Shown one piece after another: positions 1-8,034 of a DNA stretch of 64,000 nt. A program made the position numbers and the translations under genes. Position 1 is the first letter of the stretch; every line of letters begins with the position of its first letter. Origin of the DNA: Flavobacteriales bacterium UBA6693 (GTDB taxonomy: Bacteria > Bacteroidota > Bacteroidia > Flavobacteriales > Weeksellaceae); the NCBI GenBank assembly GCA_002454815.1, contig DKJL01000011.1, forward strand, positions 34,782 to 98,781. Reading direction: 5' to 3'. The notes beneath the pieces were generated by a model. It saw nothing but the letters and a program-made list of their open reading frames with translations, was not told the origin of the DNA and did no database searches.

Positions 1-332
1 AGGATATTTATAAAGACGGCCAGTTTTTCTTCGAAGCGCCAAAAAATTACGACGAGAAAGCCGCTAAAAAAGCCTGGACATCTGCCGCTGCCATTTTAAT
101 GTCCGAACTCGCTGACGATTTATTAAATGTAAATTTCGGTGCGGAAGAACTGAAAGCGTTTATTCATGAGTTTGCAGAGAAACACAGCGTCGGTATGGGC
201 AAAGTAATGATGCCGCTGCGCCTCTCTCTCGTAGGCGAACTGAAGGGTCCGGATGTGCCCGATATTATGCAAGTCCTTGGAAAAGATGAAACTATCGCGC
301 GGTTGCGCAGTGCGGTGACTAATATCCGGTAG
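1..332 (+). CDS. gltX: Glutamate--tRNA ligase, C-terminal fragment
   Basis: This is the last ~110 codons of an ORF that enters from the left edge; the reading frame is open from base 3. The protein charges tRNA-Glu with glutamate in the cytosol. The visible part is the C-terminal anticodon-binding helical domain, recognisable by the stretch MGKVMMPLRLSLVGE followed by GPDVPDIMQVLGKDET, which is typical of bacterial GltX ends. The N-terminal catalytic domain (HIGH and KMSKS motifs) is outside the window. A promoter-like box for the next gene, accA, lies just after the stop, so the two genes may be transcribed separately. Confidence 0.93.
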   Translation, partial: DIYKDGQFFFEAPKNYDEKAAKKAWTSAAAILMSELADDLLNVNFGAEELKAFIHEFAEKHSVGMGKVMMPLRLSLVGELKGPDVPDIMQVLGKDETIARLRSAVTNIR

Positions 333-349
333 TTTCTTATAATTTTACC

Positions 350-357
350 TAAATTTG
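350..357 (+). promoter_or_regulatory. Promoter -7 box before accA
   Basis: TAAATTTG fits the Bacteroidetes -7 consensus TAnnTTTG and ends 23 bases before the accA start codon. I see no clear TTG at -33. Confidence 0.5.
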
Positions 358-380
358 AAGCATAATTTTAATTAAAACAA

Positions 381-1337
381 ATGGAATACTTAAGTTTTGA
401 ACTTCCGATTAAAGAACTCATGGATCAATATCAGACCTGCTCGCTTGTCGGCGAAGAAAGTGGTGTTGATGTGAAGTTGGCCTGTGCTCAGATCGAAGAT
501 AAAATTATAGATAAGAAAAAAGAGATTTATCATAACCTCACGCCCTGGCAGCGCGTACAGCTTTCCCGTCATCCGGACCGCCCTTACACGCTCGATTTTA
601 TTAAAGGTATTACCGATAAAGACAGCTTTCTGGAGTTGCACGGCGACCGCAATTTTGCCGATGATCCGGCGATGATCGGTGGTTTAGCGACAATTGATGG
701 CCAGCGCGTTATGCTAATTGGCACCCAAAAGGGCCGTACCACCAAAGAACGCCAGCACCGTCGTTTCGGGATGAGTAATCCGGAAGGCTACCGTAAAGCA
801 TTAAGGCTGATGAAACTGGCCGAGAAATTCCGCATTCCGGTTATTACACTGATCGATACGCCGGGCGCTTATCCAGGTTTGGAAGCCGAGGAACGCGGGC
901 AGGGAGAGGCAATTGCACGGAATATTTTTGAAATGACTATGCTGAAAACGCCGATATTCTGTTACATCATCGGTGAAGGAGCAAGTGGTGGCGCACTCGG
1001 AATCGGCGTGGGAAATAAGGTTTACATGCTCGAAAATACCTGGTACACGGTAATCGCCCCGGAAAGCTGTTCATCCATTTTGTGGCGCAATTGGGATCAT
1101 AAGGAAGATGCAGCCAACGCGCTGAAACTAACGCCCGATGATGCGCTTCGTGAGCAGTTTATTGACGGTATTATTCAGGAGCCGCTGGGTGGCGCGCATT
1201 ACGAGCCGCAGGTTGCTTACGACTACCTGAAAGCTTCCATTCTTCAAAATATTAAAGCATTCTCCAGCTTTACCGGTAAAGAACTGGAAACCCAGCGTCA
1301 GGACAAATTTATCGCGATGGGTAAATTTAAAGGATAA
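381..1337 (+). CDS. accA: Acetyl-CoA carboxylase carboxyltransferase subunit alpha
   Basis: Alpha subunit of the carboxyltransferase half of acetyl-CoA carboxylase, which moves CO2 from carboxybiotin to acetyl-CoA to make malonyl-CoA, the first committed step of fatty-acid synthesis. At 318 aa it has normal length. PGAYPG (about 161-166) and GEGASGGA (about 198-205) are the conserved crotonase-fold acyl-CoA/oxyanion regions. The ATG at 381 sits 23 bases after a TAAATTTG box. The partner subunits (accD, biotin carboxylase) are not nearby, as is usual in this phylum. Confidence 0.96.
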   Translation: MEYLSFELPIKELMDQYQTCSLVGEESGVDVKLACAQIEDKIIDKKKEIYHNLTPWQRVQLSRHPDRPYTLDFIKGITDKDSFLELHGDRNFADDPAMIGGLATIDGQRVMLIGTQKGRTTKERQHRRFGMSNPEGYRKALRLMKLAEKFRIPVITLIDTPGAYPGLEAEERGQGEAIARNIFEMTMLKTPIFCYIIGEGASGGALGIGVGNKVYMLENTWYTVIAPESCSSILWRNWDHKEDAANALKLTPDDALREQFIDGIIQEPLGGAHYEPQVAYDYLKASILQNIKAFSSFTGKELETQRQDKFIAMGKFKG

Positions 1338-1419
1338 GGAAAAAAGCAGTAAACTTTACCAACGTTGATTTTTTTCAAAATTTAAAGTAAATCATGCTTT
1401 AGTTTAAATTTAAATTACA

Positions 1420-1449
1420 AAATCCCGTGTTCAGGTGAGCACGGGATTT
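1420..1449. terminator. Terminator between convergent accA and ftsE
   Basis: A 10-bp perfect stem (AAATCCCGTG / CACGGGATTT) with a 10-base loop lies between the convergent genes. A/T-rich flanks on both sides mean it could serve both strands. Confidence 0.75.
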
Positions 1450-1477
1450 CTATTTACTGACAGACTGTCTTCGTCAT

Positions 1478-2188
1478 TTATTCAAAAAGTTCTGCCGTAT
1501 CGAGTACGGTTACTTTTCCGTCTTCACAACGGATCGCTTCACCCGGAAAATTCTGGATCATGTGATAATCGTGCGTTGCCATTACTACTGCCGAATGATT
1601 ATCAAAGGCAAGCTGTTTCAGCAAAGTCATTATTTCGTTGGATGTTTCAGGGTCGAGATTTCCTGTCGGCTCATCGGCCAGGATGAGCTCCGGCCGGTTG
1701 AGCAGGGCGCGCGCGATGGCGATACGCTGCTGCTCGCCACCCGAAAGTTCGTGTGGCATTTTATGCTTTTTAGATTTCATCCCTACGCTGGCCAAGACCT
1801 CGTTGATACGCTCGTCCATTGCCGCTTTTTCATTCCAGCCAGTAGCTTCCAGCACGAAACGCAGGTTTTTTTCTACCGTACGGTCGGTAAGAAGCTGAAA
1901 ATCCTGAAAGACGATTCCGAGTTTACGACGAAGATTTGGCACGTCGGACATTCGTAAGGTCTGCAAATCAAAACCTGCCACATTGCCCTGGCCACCGCTC
2001 AGCGGAATGTGCCCGTACAGTGTCTTCAGTAACGAACTTTTCCCTGAGCCGGTTTTGCCGATGAGGTAGCAGAAGCGTCCTTTTTTGATGTGAAGGTTGA
2101 CATCGTTAAGTACAGTAAAGTTTTTCTGGGATATTTTGGCATTTTTCAATGTGATCACATCGTGACCTTCCTGATAAGAATGTGGCAT
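1478..2188 (-). CDS. ftsE: FtsE-like cell-division ABC transporter ATPase
   Basis: ABC ATPase of 236 aa that closely fits FtsE, the cytosolic ATPase which with membrane FtsX links septal-ring assembly to peptidoglycan hydrolase control. Walker A GKTGSGKS (44-51), Q-loop FQDFQLL (about 94-100), signature LSGGEQ (148-153), Walker B LILADE (168-173) and the switch His in MATHD are all intact. The extension MPHSYQEGHD before the conserved core makes the exact start uncertain; a start at the valine at residue 11 is possible. FtsX is not adjacent, which is common in Bacteroidetes. LolD/MacB-like ATPases are the main alternative. Confidence 0.82.
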   Translation of the reverse strand: MPHSYQEGHDVITLKNAKISQKNFTVLNDVNLHIKKGRFCYLIGKTGSGKSSLLKTLYGHIPLSGGQGNVAGFDLQTLRMSDVPNLRRKLGIVFQDFQLLTDRTVEKNLRFVLEATGWNEKAAMDERINEVLASVGMKSKKHKMPHELSGGEQQRIAIARALLNRPELILADEPTGNLDPETSNEIMTLLKQLAFDNHSAVVMATHDYHMIQNFPGEAIRCEDGKVTVLDTAELFE

Positions 2189-2290
2189 AATACGTAGATT
2201 AATTTGAAAAGGTGCATTCGCGTTTCAGTATTTTATTTAGCTGAACTCCTGATTGCGCGCTGCAATTTAGCAAAATTTAATGAACAAAAA

Positions 2291-2317
2291 ATGCTTGAAA
2301 AATGACTTTTCAAGCAT
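2291..2317 (-). terminator. Terminator downstream of rpmH
   Basis: An 11-bp stem (ATGCTTGAAAA / TTTTCAAGCAT) is followed, in the minus direction, by a run of six T. It lies 26 bases after the rpmH stop. Confidence 0.75.
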
Positions 2318-2342
2318 AATCTTTATATGATAATTCCTGAGA

Positions 2343-2501
2343 TTATCTCTTAGCGCGCTGTGCACTTACAGTTAAACTCTTTCTGCCTTTCGCTCTTCTA
2401 GCAGCCAATACGCGTCGCCCGTTCGGAGTCGACATTCTTTCACGGAATCCGTGTTTGTTTCTTTTCTTTCTTTCAGATGGCTGGAATGTTCTCTTGCTCA
2501 T
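2343..2501 (-). CDS. rpmH: 50S ribosomal protein L34
   Basis: Encodes 52 aa beginning MSKRTFQPSERKKRNKHGFR and ending in a Lys/Arg-rich tail, the standard L34 pattern (TFQPS, HGFR.RM.T..GR.VL..RR.KGR..L). L34 is a small, very basic structural protein of the large ribosomal subunit near the domain III rRNA. The gene is single, with its own strong minus-strand promoter (TATCTTTG box with a CAAA/TTTG -33 element 19 bases away) and its own terminator. rnpA and dnaA, frequent L34 neighbours in other phyla, are not here. Confidence 0.97.
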   Translation of the reverse strand: MSKRTFQPSERKKRNKHGFRERMSTPNGRRVLAARRAKGRKSLTVSAQRAKR

Positions 2502-2545
2502 TGCTAAATATTTTTAGTAAAAAACTATCTCTTATTTTCAGACTG

Positions 2546-2576
2546 CAAAGATAGAAAAGTTTTTATTTGCTGCAAA
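2546..2576 (-). promoter_or_regulatory. rpmH promoter (-7 and -33)
   Basis: On the minus strand TTTG (2573-2576), a 19-base spacer and TATCTTTG (2546-2553) match the Bacteroidetes housekeeping promoter well, as expected for a ribosomal gene. Confidence 0.75.
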
Positions 2577-2690
2577 TTTAATGAGCACTATTTTTTAATC
2601 TTTCTGATAAGTTGTTTAAAGTGGTCTGGCTGATAACAAAGTTCATGCAGTCATTTAAATGTGATAAGGATTAAAAATAAAAACAAACCT

Positions 2691-2698
2691 TATCTTTG
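2691..2698 (+). promoter_or_regulatory. -7 box that decides the NrnA start
   Basis: TATCTTTG at 2691-2698 places transcription start near 2705. This rules out the upstream in-frame GTG at 2661 and supports the ATG at 2721. Confidence 0.6.
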
Positions 2699-2720
2699 TA
2701 ATACCAAAATTTTTCCCATA

Positions 2721-3728
2721 ATGTTTACCGCTTCCGAAATCAGCCAAATCGAAAATCTACTGACAGCCGATAAAAAGATTGTCATCATTTCCCATTATAA
2801 TCCGGATGGAGATGCGGTAGGATCCAGCTTGGGACTTAAACATTTTCTTAAAAACAAAGGGTTGGATGCCACAGTGATCGTGCCGAACGATTTTCCCAAA
2901 TTCCTGAAATGGATGCCTGGTGCCAAGAAGATCATCATTGCGGATTATAAAAGAAAAGCTGCAGGTGAAGCAATTTACCACGCGGATGTTATCTTTATCC
3001 TGGATTTTAATGCTGCCCATCGTAGTGGAAATATGGTGGGTCCGTGGCTGGAAAAGTCCCGTGCCGTGAAAATATTGATTGATCATCATCAGCAGCCGGA
3101 GGATTTCGATTTTGTATATTCTGATGTTACCGTGCCGGCGACGTGCCAGATGATTTATCATTTTATACAGGCGCTGGGACAGGAAAACCTCGTCGACCAG
3201 GATATTGCAGAGTGTCTGTACACGGGAATAATGACCGATACGGGAGGTTTCCGTTTCCGTAGTACGAGCGCAACTACGCACCGTATTGTCGCCAATCTCA
3301 TCGAGAAAGGGGCCGATCCGGCCATGATCACCTCGAACACGTGGGACACCAATACGGTATCGCGGCTGCATTTGCTGGCGCTCATTCTTGGCCGTATCGA
3401 AGTGGTGAAGGACGGAAAAGTCGCGATTCTTTTTCTGAAAAGAGATGAACTTAAGCAATATGGTTTTCAAAAAGGAGACACCGAAGGTTTTGTGAATTAC
3501 GGTCTCAGTATAATGGGCACGCAGGTCTCCGCTTTTTTCATGGAAGATTTGTATGAAGATTTTATCAAGATTTCCTTTCGGTCGAAGGACGATGTCGATG
3601 TTAATCAGTTCTCGCGTCAATACTTCAACGGCGGTGGCCATATCAATGCTGCGGGCGGTAAATATTTCATGCCCATTGCAGAAACCATTGAGGATTTTAA
3701 GGAATTTATTGAGGTGGAGCAGTTTTAG
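2721..3728 (+). CDS. nrnA: DHH/DHHA1 phosphoesterase, NrnA-like (nanoRNase / pAp phosphatase)
   Basis: Cytosolic DHH-family phosphoesterase, 335 aa from the ATG at 2721. N-terminal DHH motifs are visible: HYNPDGDA (about 25-32, metal-binding His and two Asp), the DFN motif in ILDFNAAHRSG, and the DHHQQ motif. The C-terminal DHHA1 domain ends in the substrate-binding GGGHINAAGG. Members of this family degrade 2-5 nt RNA oligomers and in some species dephosphorylate 3'-phosphoadenosine 5'-phosphate. Which activity dominates cannot be read from sequence. The gene stands alone with its own promoter. Confidence 0.87.
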   Translation: MFTASEISQIENLLTADKKIVIISHYNPDGDAVGSSLGLKHFLKNKGLDATVIVPNDFPKFLKWMPGAKKIIIADYKRKAAGEAIYHADVIFILDFNAAHRSGNMVGPWLEKSRAVKILIDHHQQPEDFDFVYSDVTVPATCQMIYHFIQALGQENLVDQDIAECLYTGIMTDTGGFRFRSTSATTHRIVANLIEKGADPAMITSNTWDTNTVSRLHLLALILGRIEVVKDGKVAILFLKRDELKQYGFQKGDTEGFVNYGLSIMGTQVSAFFMEDLYEDFIKISFRSKDDVDVNQFSRQYFNGGGHINAAGGKYFMPIAETIEDFKEFIEVEQF

Positions 3729-3806
3729 TCACTTGTAATTCTTCTGCATTCGGCAGTTTTCAATTAGTTTTATGGATTCTTGCTTTAATAACATCTACTT
3801 CTGATT

Positions 3807-3953
3807 CTATTTCGGAACGACTGCCGCTACGCGCTGTTTGTCTTGAATTGACGTTCCGCCCAATTGCCAATGTTCGGTTTTACCTGCATCGTATTTTCTG
3901 CCGGTCCTGATGGTTAATTTCAACTTGCTATTTAACATAATTGTAATTTTCAT
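3807..3953 (-). CDS. Small hypothetical ORF (48 aa) in the 3729-4046 gap
   Basis: An ATG-to-TAG reading frame of 48 codons inside the ~350-base gap between the NrnA-like gene and the T9SS adhesin. The product begins MKITIMLNSKLKL and is basic (many Lys/Arg), with no signal peptide or membrane segment. I do not recognise it. No good promoter or terminator frames it, so it may be a decayed fragment or chance. Nothing else was seen in the gap apart from the adhesin promoter at 4047. Confidence 0.25.
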   Translation of the reverse strand: MKITIMLNSKLKLTIRTGRKYDAGKTEHWQLGGTSIQDKQRVAAVVPK

Positions 3954-4046
3954 CTGATGATGAGGTAAATTTTGTATGAAATAAGGTTGTTTTTTAAAAA
4001 GTATTCATAGAAGTAAAACATTTTATTAGAATGTGGTTTTAATTTT

Positions 4047-4054
4047 TATATTTG
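4047..4054 (+). promoter_or_regulatory. Promoter -7 box for the T9SS adhesin
   Basis: TATATTTG matches TAnnTTTG and ends 27 bases before the start codon. Confidence 0.55.
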
Positions 4055-4081
4055 CTGCACAACTAACTTTAAATTCTCACT

Positions 4082-5644
4082 ATGAAGAAAAAATTACTCA
4101 CGATGTTGATGGTATTACCGCTATTAGCACAGGCACAATTCAGTGAAAACTTTGATGCAGCGGCAGTTAAACCGGCCGGCTGGACTGTGATCAACGGTGG
4201 AGACGCTAACGGCTTTATTTTCGGTGCCGGCGCTCCCGGTTCGGCACTTTCACAGCCGAACGCGGCACAAATCAATTATAAAGCTGATGCGCACGATGAT
4301 TATTTAATTACTCCCGCCATCACGGTGACTGCCGGAGTCAACGATCGGCTGACCTATTTCGTAAAATCTCAGGATCCCAGTTATCTGGAGGCTTATGAGG
4401 TAAAATTGTCCACTACTACAGCAACAGCGGATGCGTTCAACACCGTTCTTACTCAAAATGCTGAGGCTCCCGCTGCCTGGACCCAGTTCTCCATCGACTT
4501 GTCTGAGTATGAGGGGAAAACAATTTACGTAGGCTTTCATGCTACTTCAGCAGACCGTTTCCGTCTGCTGTTCGATAATGTAGTTAACGATACCGCGCCA
4601 ACAGTAGCCCCGGACTGTCCGACAGCATTAGTGGCTCCTGCACAGGGAGCAACCGGCGTTGATTATGCAGCCACCACATTCTCGTGGACGCCACCCACAA
4701 CGGGCGGACCTGTGGACTATTACGAACTTTATCTTGATACAAATCCGAATCCAACGACCAAAGTAGGTGTTTTTGTGAATCCTACGGCTACCATCCAAAT
4801 CAATAGTGACACGCAGTATTACTGGAAAGTAGTTTCCAAAAATGCAGCTGGGGAATCTACCTCTTGCCTTACCAGTAGTTTTAAAACCAAAGTAGATCCT
4901 ATTTTACCTTACTGCGGACCATTGGTTTACGGCAATGGTGTGGAGCCTATTACTTCGGTTAATTTCGGTGGAATGACCAATACTTCGTCAGCTACCGTTA
5001 ATAATCCGCATGAAATATTTGTCGATAAAATCGCCGAAGTAAAACAAGGGGAGTCATTGTCAATTGAACTAAAAGGAAATACCGGTGGTAACTTTACCAG
5101 CAGATTTATTGTTTTTGTGGATTGGAACCAGGACGGCCAATTTTCCGGAGCAGGTGAATCATATTTTGTGAGTGCGCCTCTTTCGATCACTAATTCTACC
5201 GGCACTGATACAAAAACGGCAGTAGGAACCATCGTGGTTCCGCAAAATGCAAAACTGGGGAATACAAGAATGCGCATCAAAAAGAATTTCGGTGCAACAG
5301 CGGCTCCAAATCCTTGCTCTTCAGGTGGTACTTTAACGGCTCCGGCTGATAGCGGATACGGACAGGCAGAAGATTATACCGTAAATGTAAGTGCAGTGCT
5401 GGGAACTTCTGACTTGAAGAAAACGCAAATATCAGTCTATCCGAATCCTGTAAAAGACGTGCTTAACGTCTCGACGGCCGATAAGAAAGTTATGGCGGTC
5501 GAGTTTTATACGGCGGATGGCAAGCTGGTAAAAACAGCTAAGGATGCTGCTGCGGTAAATACTTCTGATCTTCAGAAAGGAGTGTACATCGTAAAGGTAA
5601 AAACTTCCGACAGTGAGAAGTCCTTCAAGGTCATTAAGGAATAA
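4082..5644 (+). CDS. T9SS type A sorting-domain protein with choice-of-anchor J and GEVED-like domains
   Basis: Secreted or cell-surface protein, 520 aa. A signal peptide (MKKKLLTMLMVLPLLAQAQ) precedes a cleaved-adhesin/choice-of-anchor J beta-sandwich (about 20-165, SENFDAA to LLFDNV), a fibronectin-III-like domain (about 170-270, YYWKVVSKNAAGES), a GEVED-type domain (about 280-435, FVDWNQDGQF with GQAEDYTVNV), and a C-terminal T9SS type A signal (SVYPNPVKDVLNV to the Lys-Glu end). The last is cleaved after outer-membrane passage through PorT/SprA-type machinery. No protease catalytic site is visible, so an adhesive or binding role is the best guess. A strong terminator follows. Confidence 0.85.
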   Translation: MKKKLLTMLMVLPLLAQAQFSENFDAAAVKPAGWTVINGGDANGFIFGAGAPGSALSQPNAAQINYKADAHDDYLITPAITVTAGVNDRLTYFVKSQDPSYLEAYEVKLSTTTATADAFNTVLTQNAEAPAAWTQFSIDLSEYEGKTIYVGFHATSADRFRLLFDNVVNDTAPTVAPDCPTALVAPAQGATGVDYAATTFSWTPPTTGGPVDYYELYLDTNPNPTTKVGVFVNPTATIQINSDTQYYWKVVSKNAAGESTSCLTSSFKTKVDPILPYCGPLVYGNGVEPITSVNFGGMTNTSSATVNNPHEIFVDKIAEVKQGESLSIELKGNTGGNFTSRFIVFVDWNQDGQFSGAGESYFVSAPLSITNSTGTDTKTAVGTIVVPQNAKLGNTRMRIKKNFGATAAPNPCSSGGTLTAPADSGYGQAEDYTVNVSAVLGTSDLKKTQISVYPNPVKDVLNVSTADKKVMAVEFYTADGKLVKTAKDAAAVNTSDLQKGVYIVKVKTSDSEKSFKVIKE

Positions 5645-5670
5645 GCAATTTATTTTATTCTTAAGCAAAA

Positions 5671-5706
5671 AGAAACCGTCTCATTCCGAGGCGGTTTCTT
5701 GTTTTT
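5671..5706 (+). terminator. Terminator after the T9SS adhesin
   Basis: Stem AGAAACCG / CGGTTTCT extended inside by CTC/GAG, followed by a T-rich run. It also lies just beyond the 3' end of the convergent hydrolase gene. Confidence 0.8.
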
Positions 5707-5716
5707 TACGTACGGA

Positions 5717-6499
5717 TTAAAAAATGAGTTTTTTCGGCAACTGATGCAGTAGTTCCGTATTAATGATTTCGGCGCAGACAGCCGGTTTTTCCCAATGCCC
5801 ATTGTGGCCACAATCGACCAAATATGATTTGAGGTTGGTTCTGTCCGGCAACTGTTCCAGCACCTCTTCCGTCTTTACTGCTGTATCATGTTTCCCTGCA
5901 ATTACTAAAATGCGCTCCCGGAAACTGTGAATAATATCCCATTTCTCCGTACGTTCCGCCATGCCCTGCACCGCCGCCGCCGCGCCTTCATTGGGAGTCG
6001 ATAACGCGATTTCTTTGGCAACAGCAATTTTAACTTCGAGAAAAGCTTTTTCATTAGGATTAAATAAATTAGGCACGCCCGCATTTACATAGCCTGCAAA
6101 GGCCTCACGAATGACGCGCAGACTTTTCAGGCGCTGTTCTTTTTTTTCAGCGTCATCCGCCATCGGACTCGAGAAAAACAGCGTAATGCTTTTTAAAACT
6201 TCGGGAAAAATCCCCGCGAAAGCGAGCGAAACGTAGCCGCCCATGGAATGTCCCAGCAGGTGAAATTTCTTTAAATTTAAATGATCCGTCACCTCCTTCA
6301 CTTTCTCCGCCATGAATTCCATGGTGTGTACTTCGCTGTATATGGGGGAAGATCCGTGGCCGGGCAAATCGATTTTAATAAGCCGAAAATCGTCCGAAAG
6401 CCGTTCTTCCATATCGGTCCAAATGGTAGTATTTTCCATGAAACCGTGCAGCAGAACCAGTTCTTCTTTGCCGTTGCCGGATAATTCGTAGTAAAGCAT
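5717..6499 (-). CDS. Alpha/beta hydrolase
   Basis: Cytosolic alpha/beta-fold hydrolase, 260 aa. Visible are the oxyanion HGF motif (about 18-20), the nucleophile elbow GHSMGG with Ser85, the acid Asp in AGKHD (about 210), and the catalytic His in CGHNGHWEKP. The overall pattern resembles the BioH/MenH/proline-iminopeptidase-like group; substrate cannot be told. It is the last gene of a tight minus-strand operon (gaps of 8-11 bases) with the lipoprotein, dtd and the Rieske-like protein. Confidence 0.85.
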   Translation of the reverse strand: MLYYELSGNGKEELVLLHGFMENTTIWTDMEERLSDDFRLIKIDLPGHGSSPIYSEVHTMEFMAEKVKEVTDHLNLKKFHLLGHSMGGYVSLAFAGIFPEVLKSITLFFSSPMADDAEKKEQRLKSLRVIREAFAGYVNAGVPNLFNPNEKAFLEVKIAVAKEIALSTPNEGAAAAVQGMAERTEKWDIIHSFRERILVIAGKHDTAVKTEEVLEQLPDRTNLKSYLVDCGHNGHWEKPAVCAEIINTELLHQLPKKLIF

Positions 6500-6510
6500 A
6501 TTTTCCAGAT

Positions 6511-7017
6511 TTAAAAGTAGATATCAATATACTCTACAAATCCGGAGCCGTTTACTTTGTCCTGAAGCCGCCAAAATTTTGCCTCCGTTTCTTTAAAGAA
6601 GGTGGATTTACCGCTACGTGTGTATCTTTTTTGATTAATTGTTTGCCGCATCACCCCGTCGAAATTAAGATGCTTCACAGAAACGCGTGTTATGGTACCT
6701 TCAATATTCAAATGATTGCTTCCTGCCATGGCATTTCCTTTAACTGAATATCGGTCCCGTCCGGTTTTCGAAAAGACGATTTTTCCGGTAAAAGATGAAG
6801 TTTCGTCTGATGAAAAACGGAGTTTATGGCTGCCGCTCAGGTCTTCAAATCGGTCCGCAGCATTTTTTGCCGCTGTGCGCACATTCATTTCTGTGCGTAC
6901 GACGTTGATGGATTCGATGCGGCGCACCTCATCCGAACGCGGATCCTGAACAGGTTCTGGCTTGGCGCAGGAAAAAGCCAAAAACAGTGTTATAAATAAG
7001 TGGATATAAGAGCGCAT
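6511..7017 (-). CDS. Hypothetical lipoprotein
   Basis: A 168-aa protein with a lipoprotein signal (MRSYIHLFITLFLAFSC, lipobox ending at Cys17), so predicted to be exported and lipidated. The mature part is basic and beta-rich (TGKIVFSKTGRDRYSVKGNAM, VKHLNFDGVMRQTINQKRYTR) and I recognise no family. It sits between dtd and the alpha/beta hydrolase with gaps of 8 and 11 bases, so it is very probably co-transcribed, although the neighbours' functions do not suggest a role. Confidence 0.75.
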   Translation of the reverse strand: MRSYIHLFITLFLAFSCAKPEPVQDPRSDEVRRIESINVVRTEMNVRTAAKNAADRFEDLSGSHKLRFSSDETSSFTGKIVFSKTGRDRYSVKGNAMAGSNHLNIEGTITRVSVKHLNFDGVMRQTINQKRYTRSGKSTFFKETEAKFWRLQDKVNGSGFVEYIDIYF

Positions 7018-7025
7018 AAATTTAG

Positions 7026-7475
7026 TTACATTTTGGTTTGGGAATCCATCACAATAGTCACCGGTCCGTCATTTACTAACGAAACTTTCATGTCGACACC
7101 GAAGATTCCGCTTGCTACTCGAAGTTGATGCGAGGCCATTTTTTCTTTAAATAAATCAAAGAGCGGTATTGCCTGGTCCGGCCGTGCTGCTTTAATGAAT
7201 GACGGGCGGTTTCCTTTTTTATAATCGGCCATTAGCGTGAACTGGCTGATGCAAAGAACTTCGCCGGAAATATCAAGTAAAGAAAGGTTGAGCTTTCCCT
7301 CATGGTCTCCGAAGATTCGCAAGTTTACAATCTTCTGTACGAGCCATTCTGCGTCGGCAACGGTATCACCTTCCGCAACGCCGACAAGTATTACCAAACC
7401 GACTCCGATGCTGCCTATGATTTTCTGATCCACGGTAACATCTGCCTGCGAAACTCGCTGTATTACGGCTTTCAT
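7026..7475 (-). CDS. dtd: D-aminoacyl-tRNA deacylase
   Basis: Cytosolic proofreading enzyme that hydrolyses D-amino acids (and misattached Gly) from tRNA. The 149-aa length is standard. The two family motifs are present: SQFTL (about 77-81) and the Gly-cisPro motif NDGPVT near the C terminus, which together form the chirality-selective pocket. The gene is in the middle of a four-gene minus-strand operon. Confidence 0.96.
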   Translation of the reverse strand: MKAVIQRVSQADVTVDQKIIGSIGVGLVILVGVAEGDTVADAEWLVQKIVNLRIFGDHEGKLNLSLLDISGEVLCISQFTLMADYKKGNRPSFIKAARPDQAIPLFDLFKEKMASHQLRVASGIFGVDMKVSLVNDGPVTIVMDSQTKM

Positions 7476-7485
7476 AGTTTAAATA

Positions 7486-7935
7486 TTAATAATAAACAGA
7501 AAGTAAATTCGATCCGCTATCGTAATTGTAGGGATAAGTTTTCGGCGGCACGGTGGCACTATTCAGTGGCTCGCCGGTCAGCAAGATCCATTCTGCGCCG
7601 TCTTTCGGACAGATCATTTTAATGTTGTTTTCAACACTTAGGGTGGTGTCGGCATCAGGACAGAGATGTGGCGCGTTACGGTCGTACACTTTGAAGCCTG
7701 TGGTGGTGCGGACGATAATCAGCCCGCGGGTACCGGCCTGCTGCTCATTAACATAAACCCAACCGCCTACATTCTGCAAATTGAAATAAGCGGGGAGAGA
7801 CAGATTCAGCACTACATTGATTGGGGCGGCGGGAAAACAGTTTACGGTTTCACTGCGGTCGCTGCAGGAGCTGGTGTTGAGGAAAAATGAGGTAATCAGG
7901 AGGAGGAAAAGCACGCGCCAAAAATTACTTTTCAT
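7486..7935 (-). CDS. Rieske-like lipoprotein lacking the cluster histidines
   Basis: From the ATG at 7935 the product is 149 aa; an upstream start at 7965 (MFHKDITLFY) is less likely because it would precede the signal peptide MKSNFWRVLFLLLITSFFLNTSSC. The lipobox Cys is followed by a beta-rich domain resembling Rieske ferredoxin folds (NAPHLCPDADT, later ICPKDGAEW). The usual C-x-H and C-x2-H cluster ligands are incomplete: two Cys remain but the second His is replaced by Asp (CPKDG), so a 2Fe-2S cluster is doubtful. First gene of the operon with dtd. Confidence 0.7.
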   Translation of the reverse strand: MKSNFWRVLFLLLITSFFLNTSSCSDRSETVNCFPAAPINVVLNLSLPAYFNLQNVGGWVYVNEQQAGTRGLIIVRTTTGFKVYDRNAPHLCPDADTTLSVENNIKMICPKDGAEWILLTGEPLNSATVPPKTYPYNYDSGSNLLSVYY

Positions 7936-7949
7936 ATAGAATAAAGTTA

Positions 7950-7957
7950 TATCTTTG
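7950..7957 (+). promoter_or_regulatory. greA promoter -7 box
   Basis: TATCTTTG, 77 bases upstream of the greA start codon, implies a leader of about 70 bases that contains the hairpin at 7984-8009. The box overlaps the 5' end region of the divergent Rieske-like gene. Confidence 0.6.
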
Positions 7958-7983
7958 TGAAACAAATCAACAAAAATGCATTG

Positions 7984-8009
7984 TCCGACAAATGTCGGAT
8001 TATTTTTTT
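7984..8009 (+). terminator. Terminator-like hairpin in the greA leader
   Basis: TCCGAC-AAAT-GTCGGA (6 perfect bp, optionally 7) is followed directly by TTATTTTTTT. It lies between the greA promoter and the greA ATG on the greA strand, with no upstream plus-strand gene to terminate, so it looks like a leader attenuator. Confidence 0.55.
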
Positions 8010-8034
8010 ATACTAACGTTAAATACTGAAACCT

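Noticed and set aside
2757..3641. Long minus-strand ORF of 294 aa inside the NrnA-like gene
   Set aside because: Antisense shadow of a well-conserved plus-strand DHH enzyme; its sequence is rich in His/Arg/Ile without domain pattern.
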